DNA of 64,000 nucleotides from Pseudomonas helleri (GTDB lineage Bacteria; Pseudomonadota; Gammaproteobacteria; Pseudomonadales; Pseudomonadaceae). Under the pieces are notes generated by a model. It was not told where the DNA came from. It was given only the letters and a program-made list of their open reading frames with translations, and made no database searches. The first letter of the stretch is position 1. Every line of letters starts with the position of its first letter. A program made the position numbers and the translations under genes. Location: assembly GCF_001043025.1 (NCBI RefSeq), contig NZ_JYLD01000013.1, positions 92,643-156,642 of the forward strand, in the 5' to 3' direction. Below, one piece after another: positions 17,353 through 25,313 of the stretch.

Positions 17353-18783
17353 ATGGGCGCAATCTTGAATCTGGTCGAACGCAACCTGCACGAAGTGCAC
17401 GTGGATGCTGACCGCATGCTGTTTCACATACCCAGCTCATCGCTGTTTGCCAGCGATGAGCTGACCGGCACCATCATCGATACGCTGCGCGGCCCCGGCT
17501 GCTCATCGGATGACCTGATCCAGCGCTTGGCTTCACGCTTTAACGGTGAAGAAATCACCGAAACCCTGCGTGAGCTGATGTCCCTGGAACTGGTCAGCGA
17601 CGGTTCGCCTCTGACCCCGGACATAGCCGCCAAGCGGGTTGAGCGCACGGCCATCAACACCGTGGTGCTCAACGTCAACACCGGCTGCAACCTGAGCTGC
17701 ACCTACTGCTACAAGGAAGACTTGGACAAGCCCTCCGAGGGCAAGAAAATGGACATCGACACCGCCGTGGCGTCGGTTGAAATGCTCTTGCGCGAGTCCC
17801 CGGACGAAGAGCGCTTTACCGTGGTGTTTTTTGGCGGCGAGCCGTTGAGCAACCGCAAGCTGATCGAGCATATGGTCGATTACTGCGAGAAGCGCTTTGC
17901 CGAGGCGGGCAAGTCGGTGGAGTTCGTGATGACCACCAACGCCACGCTGTTGAACGAAGACACGGTGGACTACCTCAACGCCCACCGTTTCGGGTTGTCA
18001 GTGAGCATTGACGGGCCAAAAACCGTGCACGACCGCAACCGCATCACCGTGGGCGGGCAGGGCACCTATGACGTGGTGCGGCGCAAGGCCGAAATGCTCT
18101 TGTCGCGCTACAACAGCCGCCCGGTCGGTGCGAGGGTGACCCTGACCACCGGCGTCACCGATGTCGAAACCATCTGGGACCACCTGTTCAACGAACTGAG
18201 ATTTGCCGAAGTCGGTTTTGCCCCGGTGACATCCGGTGACATCAGCAGCTTCAACCTCAGCAATGACGAACTGGTCGAAGTCTTTGCCAGCATGAAACGC
18301 CTTGGCCGACGTTATCTGGAGGCGGCACTGGAGCACCGCAACATTGGTTTTTCCAACTTGCACCAGTTGATTACCGACATCCATGAAGGCCACAAAAAAG
18401 CCCTGCCATGCGGCGCAGGCCTGAAAATGCTGGCCGTTGATTACAAGGGCGAACTCAACCTGTGCCACCGCTTTACCGGCTCGACCTTGCCGACGTTTGG
18501 CAACGTACACAGCGCGGTGAAACAAGTGGAACTCAACGACTTTTTGTCGCAACGCCTGGACCGCAGCAACACGGGCTGCGATGACTGCCAGATCCGTAAT
18601 CTGTGCTCCGGTGGCTGCTACCACGAGAGTTACGCCCGCTATGGCGATGCGACGCACCCGACTTATCACTACTGCGAACTGATGCGTGACTGGGTCGACT
18701 TCGGCATCGAGGTGTACACCCGGATCATGGCCCAAAACCCTGCGTTCATCAGCAGTTACATCACTCCGCGCAAGGCTCACTGA
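17353..18783 (+). CDS. qhpD: Radical SAM thioether-crosslinking enzyme (QhpD)
   Basis: A 476-residue radical SAM/SPASM protein. The SAM-cluster motif CNLSCTYC gives Cys112, Cys116 and Cys119. Further cysteines in the C-terminal SPASM region (CGAG, LCHR, CDDCQIRNLCSGGC) would bind two auxiliary clusters. QhpD makes the three Cys-to-Asp/Glu thioether bonds in QhpC. The ATG at 17353 has TGGAGG six bases before it. The qhpC start follows two bases after the stop codon, so enzyme and substrate are made together. Confidence 0.95.
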   Translation: MGAILNLVERNLHEVHVDADRMLFHIPSSSLFASDELTGTIIDTLRGPGCSSDDLIQRLASRFNGEEITETLRELMSLELVSDGSPLTPDIAAKRVERTAINTVVLNVNTGCNLSCTYCYKEDLDKPSEGKKMDIDTAVASVEMLLRESPDEERFTVVFFGGEPLSNRKLIEHMVDYCEKRFAEAGKSVEFVMTTNATLLNEDTVDYLNAHRFGLSVSIDGPKTVHDRNRITVGGQGTYDVVRRKAEMLLSRYNSRPVGARVTLTTGVTDVETIWDHLFNELRFAEVGFAPVTSGDISSFNLSNDELVEVFASMKRLGRRYLEAALEHRNIGFSNLHQLITDIHEGHKKALPCGAGLKMLAVDYKGELNLCHRFTGSTLPTFGNVHSAVKQVELNDFLSQRLDRSNTGCDDCQIRNLCSGGCYHESYARYGDATHPTYHYCELMRDWVDFGIEVYTRIMAQNPAFISSYITPRKAH

Positions 18784-18784
18784 T

Positions 18785-19108
18785 ATGAAACATCTCAAGG
18801 CAATCAATAACAAAGCGTTGAAACTCGATGAGGCTGCGGCCGAAAACCGGATCGAGGAAGTGGTAGCGATGAACTCGGTGGCGGGGTGCACCTCGACCAC
18901 CGACCCAGGTTGGGAAATTGATGCGTTTGGCGGCGTCTCGTCGTTGTGCCAGCCCATGGAGTCTGACTTGTACGGCTGTTCCGACCCGTGTTGGTGGCCA
19001 GCCCAGGTGCCCGACATGATGAGCACCTACCCGGACTGGAACAAGGACGCTCAGGCGTCCAACGAAAACTGGCGCAACCTTGGGACTGTCTTTCCAAAAG
19101 ACAAATGA
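18785..19108 (+). CDS. qhpC: QHNDH gamma subunit precursor carrying CTQ (QhpC)
   Basis: A 107-residue ribosomal peptide: a 28-residue leader, then a 79-residue core. Numbered from the core's first residue (Met29), every crosslinking position known from the P. putida enzyme is present: Cys7-Glu16, Cys27-Asp33, Cys41-Asp49, and the CTQ pair Cys37-Trp43. In precursor numbers these are C35-E44, C55-D61, C69-D77 and C65-W71. The leader has no export signal; it is read by QhpD and removed by QhpE. The core is only about 24% charged and unusually rich in Cys, Trp and Pro. Confidence 0.97.
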   Translation: MKHLKAINNKALKLDEAAAENRIEEVVAMNSVAGCTSTTDPGWEIDAFGGVSSLCQPMESDLYGCSDPCWWPAQVPDMMSTYPDWNKDAQASNENWRNLGTVFPKDK

Positions 19109-19141
19109 CTTGCCTGGGTAAACAAGAATAAGGATTCCAGC

Positions 19142-20260
19142 ATGCCAAGCATCAAAACCTGCGGCCAGGCCGCGCTTGCCGTTCTCAGCGCCTTTTCGCT
19201 GACCGTGTTGGCCGATGACAATCGCGCCTTGCAAACCGGCCATGAGTACATGGTGCTCACCAACTACCCGAACAACCTGCACGTGGTGGATGCGGCTACC
19301 GACACGCTGTTTAAAACCTGCAAGATGCCGGACGCATTCGGGCCGGGCTCGGTGCAAATATCGCCGGACCATAAAACCGCGTACGTGCTCAATAATCACT
19401 ACGCCGATGTGTATGGCGTCGAGCTGGACACCTGCAAGCAGGTGTTCCATGCCAGCATCACGCAAAAACCGGGGGAAAAGGCCCGCGCCATGTTCAGCTT
19501 CACCCTCAGCCCGGACGGCAAGGAGCTGTACACCATCGCCAACCCGACGTTGATGCTCAACGACCATTACGAGGTGCAGCAACCGCGGCTTGATGTGTAC
19601 GCCACCGATGCCGGTCTGAATGCCAAGCCGATCCGCAGTTTTCCGGCACCCCGGCAATTAAGCATCATGCAGGCGGGTGACGACGGCAGCTTGTACGTGG
19701 CCGGGCCAGACCTTTATAAAGTCAACCCGCAGACCGGCAAGTTCGATGTGCTGCTCCCCACCCGCCACTGGAACCGCCCAGGCTACAGCTCTCCGGACGT
19801 GCTGTATTTCTGGAACCATCAGAGCTACCTGCACGATTTCTCGCTGCTCTACACCGCCGCCAAATTCAAGGATGACAAACAGGATCTGGCCACCGCCGAC
19901 TACGTGTACGGCCAGCTCAGCGTTGACCTTAAAACCGGTAAGGCGACAACCACCGATTTTGGCCCGCTGACCGAAATTTACTTCACAGGCATGCGTTCAC
20001 CGAAAGACCCGAACCTGATGTTTGGCCTGCTAAACCGTCTGTCCAAGTACGACATCAAGCAACAAAAACTCTTGCAGTCGGCGCCGCTGGATCACTCGTA
20101 CTACTGCATCGCGTTCAACAAGGACGGCAGCAAAATCTACCTCGCCGGGACCTACAACGACGTGGCGGTGTTTGATGCCGACAGCCTGAAACAAGTGGGC
20201 AGCATCAAATTGCCGGGTGGCGACATGGCCATCACCACCTCACAACTGTTTGTGCGTTAA
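19142..20260 (+). CDS. qhpB: Quinohemoprotein amine dehydrogenase beta subunit (QhpB)
   Basis: A 372-residue protein with a signal peptide (cleaved near VLA-DDN, residue 23-24) and the repeated four-strand blades of a seven-bladed propeller, with YVLNNHYADVYG- and IYLAGTYNDVAVFD-type repeats. It forms the periplasmic scaffold over the QhpC subunit and part of the amine-binding site. It starts 33 bases after qhpC and ends the operon. Confidence 0.95.
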   Translation: MPSIKTCGQAALAVLSAFSLTVLADDNRALQTGHEYMVLTNYPNNLHVVDAATDTLFKTCKMPDAFGPGSVQISPDHKTAYVLNNHYADVYGVELDTCKQVFHASITQKPGEKARAMFSFTLSPDGKELYTIANPTLMLNDHYEVQQPRLDVYATDAGLNAKPIRSFPAPRQLSIMQAGDDGSLYVAGPDLYKVNPQTGKFDVLLPTRHWNRPGYSSPDVLYFWNHQSYLHDFSLLYTAAKFKDDKQDLATADYVYGQLSVDLKTGKATTTDFGPLTEIYFTGMRSPKDPNLMFGLLNRLSKYDIKQQKLLQSAPLDHSYYCIAFNKDGSKIYLAGTYNDVAVFDADSLKQVGSIKLPGGDMAITTSQLFVR

Positions 20261-20280
20261 CCCCAGCCCCAAAACACTTA

Positions 20281-20393
20281 TGTGGGAGCGGGCTTGTTGT
20301 GGGAGCGGGCTTGCTCGCGATTGGACCGACGCGGTGTAAAAGTTACATCGTGTTGCCTTATCGCGAGCAAGCCCGCTCCCACAAAAAGGGTTA
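20281..20393. repeat. REP-type palindrome with partly duplicated left arm
   Basis: TGTGGGAGCGGGCTTG occurs twice in a row (20281-20296 and 20298-20313) before the palindrome proceeds; the right arm ending GCCCGCTCCCACA occurs once. It is a G-variant of the TGTAGGAGCGAGC family. It separates convergent qhpB and the aminotransferase, whose stop codon is two bases away. Confidence 0.85.
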
Positions 20394-20394
20394 T

Positions 20395-21612
20395 CTAGTC
20401 ACTGACAGCTTCGCAAAACTTGCGAATCGCTTTGCAGGCGGCCAGCAACGACGCCTCATCCAGTGCATAGGCAATGCGGATGTAAGGCGCCAGGCCAAAC
20501 GCGCTGCCCGGCACCACCGCCACATTGGCTTCGTCGAGCAGGGCATGAGCGACGTCTTCGTCGGTGTGCAACACGCGCCCACCGGCAGACGTTCTGCCAA
20601 GCAGCCCCGCACAGTTGGCAAACACGTAAAACGCACCTGCCGGTATGGCGCATTCCAGTCCGGGTGTCGTGTTCAACTGTTCGACCAGCAAATCCCGTCG
20701 GCCCTGAAACGCGGCCCGGCTCTGCCCGATGAAATCCTTAGGCCCCTCCAATGCTGCCAGCGCCGCCTGTTGCGACACAGAGCACGCCCCGGACGTCTGC
20801 TGGCCTTGGAGTTTTTCCATGGCCTCCAGCAACCAGCGTGGCCCGGTGGCAAAGCCAATGCGCCAGCCAGTCATGGCGTAGGCCTTGGAAACGCCATTCA
20901 TGGTCAAGGTTCTGGCGGCCAGACGCGGTTCAACCTGGGCCAGGGTGAAGAACGCCTGGTCATCGAATATCAAATGCTCGTAGATGTCGTCGGCCAGGAT
21001 CAGCACATGCGGGTGGGCCAGCAGTACCTCGGCCAGCGCTTGCAGCTCCGCCCAGTTGTACACCGCACCTGTCGGGTTGGACGGCGAGTTGAGGATCAAC
21101 CAGCGGGTTTGCGGCGTGATTGCCGCGGCGAGCAAGTCCGGGGTCAATTTGAACTCGGCATCACAGGTGACAATACGGGTTTGGCCGCCGCACAACTGAA
21201 CCATCTCCGGGTAACTGACCCAGTATGGCGCCGGTACGATGACCTCGTCACCTTCATTCAAGGTGGCCGCCAGGGCGTTGTAGATCACTTGTTTGCCGCC
21301 GCTGCACACCAGGGTGTCGGCCCAGGTCACGGGTAGGCCGTTCTCACGGCGGAACTTGGCCGCAACGGCTTCGCGCAATGAACGCACGCCGGCCACCTGG
21401 GTGTAACGGGTATGGCCCGCCTCAATGGCCTGGATGGCAGCGGCGCGCACATGCGCCGGGGTGTCGAAATCCGGCTCGCCTGCGCACAACGAGATGATCG
21501 TCGCGCCTTGCGCCCGACGTTCTGCCACACGGTCCATGATCTGGTAAGTAGCCGAAGGTTGGGCACTGGCCAGCCGCTGGTTCAGGCGCTGGATGTCAGT
21601 ACTGAGGCTCAT
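20395..21612 (-). CDS. PLP-dependent aminotransferase, class I/II (AspC-like)
   Basis: A 405-residue fold-type I aminotransferase. The Schiff-base lysine is Lys243 (SKAYAMTGWRIGF), with the usual NSPSNPTG turn (about 175-182) and the Asp/Tyr pair of DDIYEH (208-213). It overlaps the RraA-like gene upstream by four bases and is the last gene of a three-gene unit. With two hydroxy-oxo-acid aldolases beside it, it may make their 2-oxo acid substrate by deaminating a 4-hydroxyglutamate-type amino acid; this is an inference. Confidence 0.88.
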   Translation of the reverse strand: MSLSTDIQRLNQRLASAQPSATYQIMDRVAERRAQGATIISLCAGEPDFDTPAHVRAAAIQAIEAGHTRYTQVAGVRSLREAVAAKFRRENGLPVTWADTLVCSGGKQVIYNALAATLNEGDEVIVPAPYWVSYPEMVQLCGGQTRIVTCDAEFKLTPDLLAAAITPQTRWLILNSPSNPTGAVYNWAELQALAEVLLAHPHVLILADDIYEHLIFDDQAFFTLAQVEPRLAARTLTMNGVSKAYAMTGWRIGFATGPRWLLEAMEKLQGQQTSGACSVSQQAALAALEGPKDFIGQSRAAFQGRRDLLVEQLNTTPGLECAIPAGAFYVFANCAGLLGRTSAGGRVLHTDEDVAHALLDEANVAVVPGSAFGLAPYIRIAYALDEASLLAACKAIRKFCEAVSD

Positions 21613-22268
21613 CCGTGCTTACTCTGCAAGTGGTGATAGCCCAGCGCTGCGCGGGCGTCTTTCAAGGATTTGCCCTGAGCGATCTGCTGGCGGATTTCGG
21701 CTTCTGCCGATTCGATCTGACGGGCGCACGCGGCAACTTCTGCGGCGCGGGCACGCGGCACGATGACCACGCCGTTGGCGTCGGCCACGACGATGTCGCG
21801 GGCGCACACACGGGCGCTGCCGATGGACACGGGCTGATTCACCGACTGCACTTGCACGCGGTCTTTGCCGGTGCGCATAAAACGCCCTTTGCTGAACACC
21901 GGGTAGCCGTCATGCAAGGCTTTGCTGACATCCCGGCAAACCCCGTCGATGACCGTGGCGGCGATGGCCCGGCTGCCTGCGTACTGGGTCATGATGTCGC
22001 CCCAGACTGTGCAGTCGGTGCGCCCGCCGTTATCGATCACCACCACGTCGCCGGGGGCTACGTCATCAATAAAGTCGCCCACCGTCCCCGGCGGAACGCT
22101 GGCCGAAACGTATTGCACGGTGAATGCAGGCCCCACAACCACCTGGGTGTAGTTGGCCAGGGGGGCGATGCCCAGGCACTGGCCGGGCAAGCCGAGTTTG
22201 TCCAGGGCATCAGAGACGCCGGGGGTGTCCAGCCCTTCAAACAGGGCTACCAACTGCTGATCATTCAT
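21609..22268 (-). CDS. RraA/HMG-aldolase family protein, copy A
   Basis: A 219-residue member of the RraA-like family that includes 4-hydroxy-4-methyl-2-oxoglutarate (HMG) and 4-carboxy-4-hydroxy-2-oxoadipate aldolases. The active-site pattern is complete: Gly90-Asp91, twenty residues, Arg112-Asp113. Plain RraA RNase E inhibitors would not be expected beside an aminotransferase. The product of the HMG reaction would be two pyruvates. The gene overlaps its neighbours by four bases on both sides. Confidence 0.85.
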   Translation of the reverse strand: MNDQQLVALFEGLDTPGVSDALDKLGLPGQCLGIAPLANYTQVVVGPAFTVQYVSASVPPGTVGDFIDDVAPGDVVVIDNGGRTDCTVWGDIMTQYAGSRAIAATVIDGVCRDVSKALHDGYPVFSKGRFMRTGKDRVQVQSVNQPVSIGSARVCARDIVVADANGVVIVPRARAAEVAACARQIESAEAEIRQQIAQGKSLKDARAALGYHHLQSKHG

Positions 22269-22933
22269 TGTGCGTGCTCCGCATTGATGGCATCGAACTG
22301 ACTGTCGTGCATGACCTCGGCCACTGAGCGGCCGGCGCGAATGGCATCGACCATGGCGTTTTGGCGGCGGGTGATGCGCTCGCCGATCGTCACAACCTGC
22401 TCAATGGCGGCTTGAGGTACAAACACCGTGCCGCAGTTGTCGGCGATCACGTAGTCGTCTTCACTGACCTCGACGCCTGCGACCGTGATCGTCACCGCCG
22501 AGTCGATCTGCACCACCCGGTTGCGTGCGCTGATCATGGTTATGCCACGGCCAAACACCGGGTAACCAATGGACGCGTTGCCGTCGATGTCACGGCTGAA
22601 GCCGTCAATCACCGTGCCGCGCACACGTTTGCTGACAGCGGCATTGGCCAGGGTGTCGCCCCAGCACGAGATGCCCTCAAGGCCTCCGGCGATCACCAGC
22701 ACCCGTTCATCGCTGTCGATACGTTCAACCACCGGGGTGATCAGGTGCACGGTGGGCAGGTTGTCGCCTTTGGGGCCGAGCAGCACGGTGCTGGCGCGGC
22801 CGACGATTTTGGGGCAGTTCCACAAGGGGCGCAGGCCAGCGGTGGCGCCTTTGATGCCAAGGAAATCGAGGGCATCAGACACCGTGTTGGTGTCCAGCGC
22901 GGCCAAACGGTCAAGCAAGCAGGGGAGCTTCAT
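22265..22933 (-). CDS. RraA/HMG-aldolase family protein, copy B
   Basis: A 222-residue paralogue of the next gene, first in the operon. It too has the full metal/substrate motif: Gly92-Asp93, twenty residues, Arg114-Asp115. The two copies are clearly diverged outside the core, so they may act on different substrates or form a mixed hexamer. Divergent from the LysR regulator at 23040. Confidence 0.85.
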   Translation of the reverse strand: MKLPCLLDRLAALDTNTVSDALDFLGIKGATAGLRPLWNCPKIVGRASTVLLGPKGDNLPTVHLITPVVERIDSDERVLVIAGGLEGISCWGDTLANAAVSKRVRGTVIDGFSRDIDGNASIGYPVFGRGITMISARNRVVQIDSAVTITVAGVEVSEDDYVIADNCGTVFVPQAAIEQVVTIGERITRRQNAMVDAIRAGRSVAEVMHDSQFDAINAEHAQ

Positions 22934-22980
22934 GGGGGGAACCTCGGTGGTGACGAAGGCGCCCAGTGTCGAGGAGTGTG

Positions 22981-23030
22981 TTTGATAGGTATATTACGAA
23001 TCAAATAAGCGTCAGATACGCCAAACCTAT
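22981..23030. promoter_or_regulatory. Divergent LysR operator region
   Basis: Between the aldolase operon and the LysR gene lie TTTGAT (22981-22986) and ATCAAA (23000-23005) as an inverted pair, and AAACCTA (23023-23029) as a single half-site. The 11-mer GCCAAACCTAT (23020-23030) recurs, inverted, at 23953-23963 upstream of the hydrolase gene. Confidence 0.5.
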
Positions 23031-23039
23031 GGATAAACC

Positions 23040-23933
23040 ATGATCAATTTCCGTCTGATCCGTCACCTCTGGTTGTTCCTCGCCGTGGCTGAAGAGCAAA
23101 ACTTCGGCCGCGCCGCCAAGCGCCTGGGCATGTCGCAACCGCCCTTGAGCGAGCAGATTCAGGTGCTTGAGCAAGCGCTTAAGGTCAAGTTGTTTGATCG
23201 CTCCCGGCGCGGTGCCAAATTGACCCCGGTGGGCGCGGCGATCCTGCCGGCGGTACGTAAATTCGCCGAGCAACTGGAGCGTCTGGAACTGGCCGTTGAA
23301 GAAGCCGTGGCCGGCCAGTCGGGGGTTCTGACCATTGGGGCAATTTCTACGGCGATGTTCGATGTACTGCCGGGCTTGATTGAACAATTGAAAAACGACT
23401 ATCCGCACCTGACCGTCTCGGTGCGTGAAATCGACAGTGTTGAAGCCGTACCGGCCCTCGAAACGTCAGACATTGACCTGGCGTTTGCCCGTCTGGACGG
23501 TGACTTGGGCGCGTCGATCAAGTCGTTGCCATTGTTCGAAGACCGACTGGTGGTGGCGATGGCCGCGGATCACCCCTTGGCTTCGCGCAGCCGGATAAAC
23601 CTGTCCAGCCTGGCCAATGAACCGTTGGTGATGTTCTCGCGCAAAGTCAGCCCGGTGTATTTCGACAACCTGATCGCCACCTGCAAGGCCAGCGGTTTTT
23701 CGCCACGGGTGTTGCACGAAGTACGCTCGGTGGCGTCACAAATTGCCTTTGTCAGTTATGGGCAGGGCATTGCGCTGGTTCCGGCGTCCTTGAAAAAACT
23801 GGCCCCCGCCAACGTGGTGTTTCGCCCGTTGAGCCAGAAGCTCAATGTGGTGACCACCGCGGTGGCCTGGAATGCCGAGCGTGCCAATCCGCTGATCGAT
23901 GAAATCATTGCCAGATTCCGCGACAAGGTATGA
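23040..23933 (+). CDS. LysR-family transcriptional regulator
   Basis: A 297-residue LysR regulator with the N-terminal helix-turn-helix (FGRAAKRLGMSQPPLS region, about 21-36) and a full effector-binding domain. It is divergent from the RraA-RraA-aminotransferase operon and upstream of an alpha/beta hydrolase. Shared operator-like DNA on both sides suggests it controls both units. Effector unknown; a hydroxy-oxo-acid is plausible from the neighbours. Confidence 0.92.
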   Translation: MINFRLIRHLWLFLAVAEEQNFGRAAKRLGMSQPPLSEQIQVLEQALKVKLFDRSRRGAKLTPVGAAILPAVRKFAEQLERLELAVEEAVAGQSGVLTIGAISTAMFDVLPGLIEQLKNDYPHLTVSVREIDSVEAVPALETSDIDLAFARLDGDLGASIKSLPLFEDRLVVAMAADHPLASRSRINLSSLANEPLVMFSRKVSPVYFDNLIATCKASGFSPRVLHEVRSVASQIAFVSYGQGIALVPASLKKLAPANVVFRPLSQKLNVVTTAVAWNAERANPLIDEIIARFRDKV

Positions 23934-23952
23934 ATCCGGGTCTGTGGTTTTG

Positions 23953-23976
23953 ATAGGTTTGGCCTATAAAAACCTA
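23953..23976. promoter_or_regulatory. LysR-type palindrome before the hydrolase gene
   Basis: TAGGTTT (23954-23960), nine bases, AAACCTA (23970-23976) is a perfect 7-base dyad. It repeats the half-site and 11-mer found in the regulator's own divergent region. It lies about 75 bp before the hydrolase start. Confidence 0.55.
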
Positions 23977-24049
23977 ACAGAATAAGGAATGTACAGCCGC
24001 AGCAATTGCCCCGACATTGGCGCTTTGTTTTTTGTACCAGAGGTTTTAC

Positions 24050-24862
24050 GTGCCAACCCTTGCCAGCTTTACCCACCACCAGTTGCCGCTTAACGTCCAG
24101 GGCGTGCCGATGAATGTCGCCGCCATCCACCGCGAAGGCCATTTGGCCCCGATTGTGTTCCTGCATGGTTTTGGCTCGACCAAAGAAGACTATGCCGACA
24201 TTGCCCTGCAGTCAGCGTTCGCCGGCCATCCATTCCTGGCCTTCGATGCCCCTGGGTGTGGTGAAACCCGCTGCGATGACCTGTCGCGGGTCAGCATTCC
24301 ATTCCAGCTACAAACCGCCCTTCAGGTATTGGAGCATTTCGGTATTGAGCGCTTTCACGTGGTCGGCCATTCCATGGGCGGGCTGAATGCGCTGTTACTG
24401 GCCCACCAGTACCCTGAGCGGGTGCTGAGCTTTGTCGATATCGAAGGCAATATTGCCCCCGAAGACTGTTTTCTCAGCCGCCAGATCGTGGATTACCCGG
24501 CCCAGGATCCGCAGGCGTTTTTCAATGCCTTTATCGAACGCACCCGCCAGGTACCGGTATTTGCCAGCGCGCTTTATTCAGCAAGCTTGCGCCACAAGGT
24601 ACGAGCTGAGGCGGTGCGCGGGATATTCGAGTCGATAGTCGATTTGTCTGATAACGCCGACCTGATGGGCAAATTCCTCAGTCTGAGTTGCCCGCGCCTG
24701 TTTATGTATGGCGAACAGAACGCCTCGTTGTCGTACCTGTCATCCATTCAACGTGCGGGCGTGCAACTGGCGCAGATACCGGCCTGCGGACACTTCCCCA
24801 TGTACTCCAATCCGACCGAAATGTGGCGCCGGATCGCCGAGTTCTACGCGCAGCATTCGTAA
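24050..24862 (+). CDS. Alpha/beta hydrolase
   Basis: A 270-residue alpha/beta hydrolase. The oxyanion motif HG is at 39-40, the nucleophile elbow GHSMGG gives Ser108, and the late His is His248 in CGHF. The GTG at 24050 is preceded by AGAGG at good spacing. It likely cleaves an ester, lactone or C-C bond; the substrate is unknown. A lactonase or esterase feeding the aldolase pathway would fit the shared operator. Confidence 0.82.
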   Translation: MPTLASFTHHQLPLNVQGVPMNVAAIHREGHLAPIVFLHGFGSTKEDYADIALQSAFAGHPFLAFDAPGCGETRCDDLSRVSIPFQLQTALQVLEHFGIERFHVVGHSMGGLNALLLAHQYPERVLSFVDIEGNIAPEDCFLSRQIVDYPAQDPQAFFNAFIERTRQVPVFASALYSASLRHKVRAEAVRGIFESIVDLSDNADLMGKFLSLSCPRLFMYGEQNASLSYLSSIQRAGVQLAQIPACGHFPMYSNPTEMWRRIAEFYAQHS

Positions 24863-24973
24863 GCGCTTAACCTCTCAAGGCCTCTGCGGCTTTACCGACG
24901 TACCAAAGGTATTGCCCATGCGTACGCTGGTGGCTGCAGGGGTCGACAGCCCGATCTGATTCGGTTGGCGCTT

Positions 24974-25186
24974 TTACACCGGCACCTGCTGGGCTTCGGT
25001 GTTTTTCTGTGCAGCTTTGTCGGCGTTCTGGCCCGTGCCCAACTGCTGGCTCAAACAGTCGTAGTCCGGCGAGCGGTAACCATCCACTTTCACTTCAGTG
25101 CAGCCTTTGGTCGCGTCTTCGGCGTGGGCTGCCAGAGGCAACGCAGCACACAAAAAAACACCGGCGAGGGCGGGGAGCAATTTCAT
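24974..25186 (-). CDS. Small secreted protein of unknown function
   Basis: A 70-residue protein. A signal peptide of about 22 residues (MKLLPALAG...AHA) is followed by a 48-residue mature part with two cysteines (in KGCTE and DYDCLS) that could form one disulphide. The start has GGAG six bases upstream. No family is recognised. It is divergent from vreA, so it may share that control region. Confidence 0.65.
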   Translation of the reverse strand: MKLLPALAGVFLCAALPLAAHAEDATKGCTEVKVDGYRSPDYDCLSQQLGTGQNADKAAQKNTEAQQVPV

Positions 25187-25281
25187 CGGGGTCTCCATGC
25201 GGGCCCGAGGAATGAGGGCCGCTATCAGAGCGAAGTCTAGAGCAGGCTGTGTGACAGTCGTGCGATGTTTTTTTGCCATCA

Positions 25282-25299
25282 CTGTAACGTCAGTTTCAT
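25282..25299 (+). promoter_or_regulatory. Candidate Pho box upstream of vreA
   Basis: CTGTAAC, four bases (GTCA), GTTTCAT: the 7-4-7 layout of a PhoB site, each half matching CTGTCAT at five of seven positions. It ends 14 bp before the vreA start. In P. aeruginosa the vreAIR system responds to phosphate starvation via PhoB, which agrees. Confidence 0.45.
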
Positions 25300-25313
25300 A
25301 AACGCGCTTCAGG

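Noticed and set aside
20299..21336. 345-codon open frame antisense to the aminotransferase
   Set aside because: Begins in a REP repeat and opposes a well-supported PLP enzyme.
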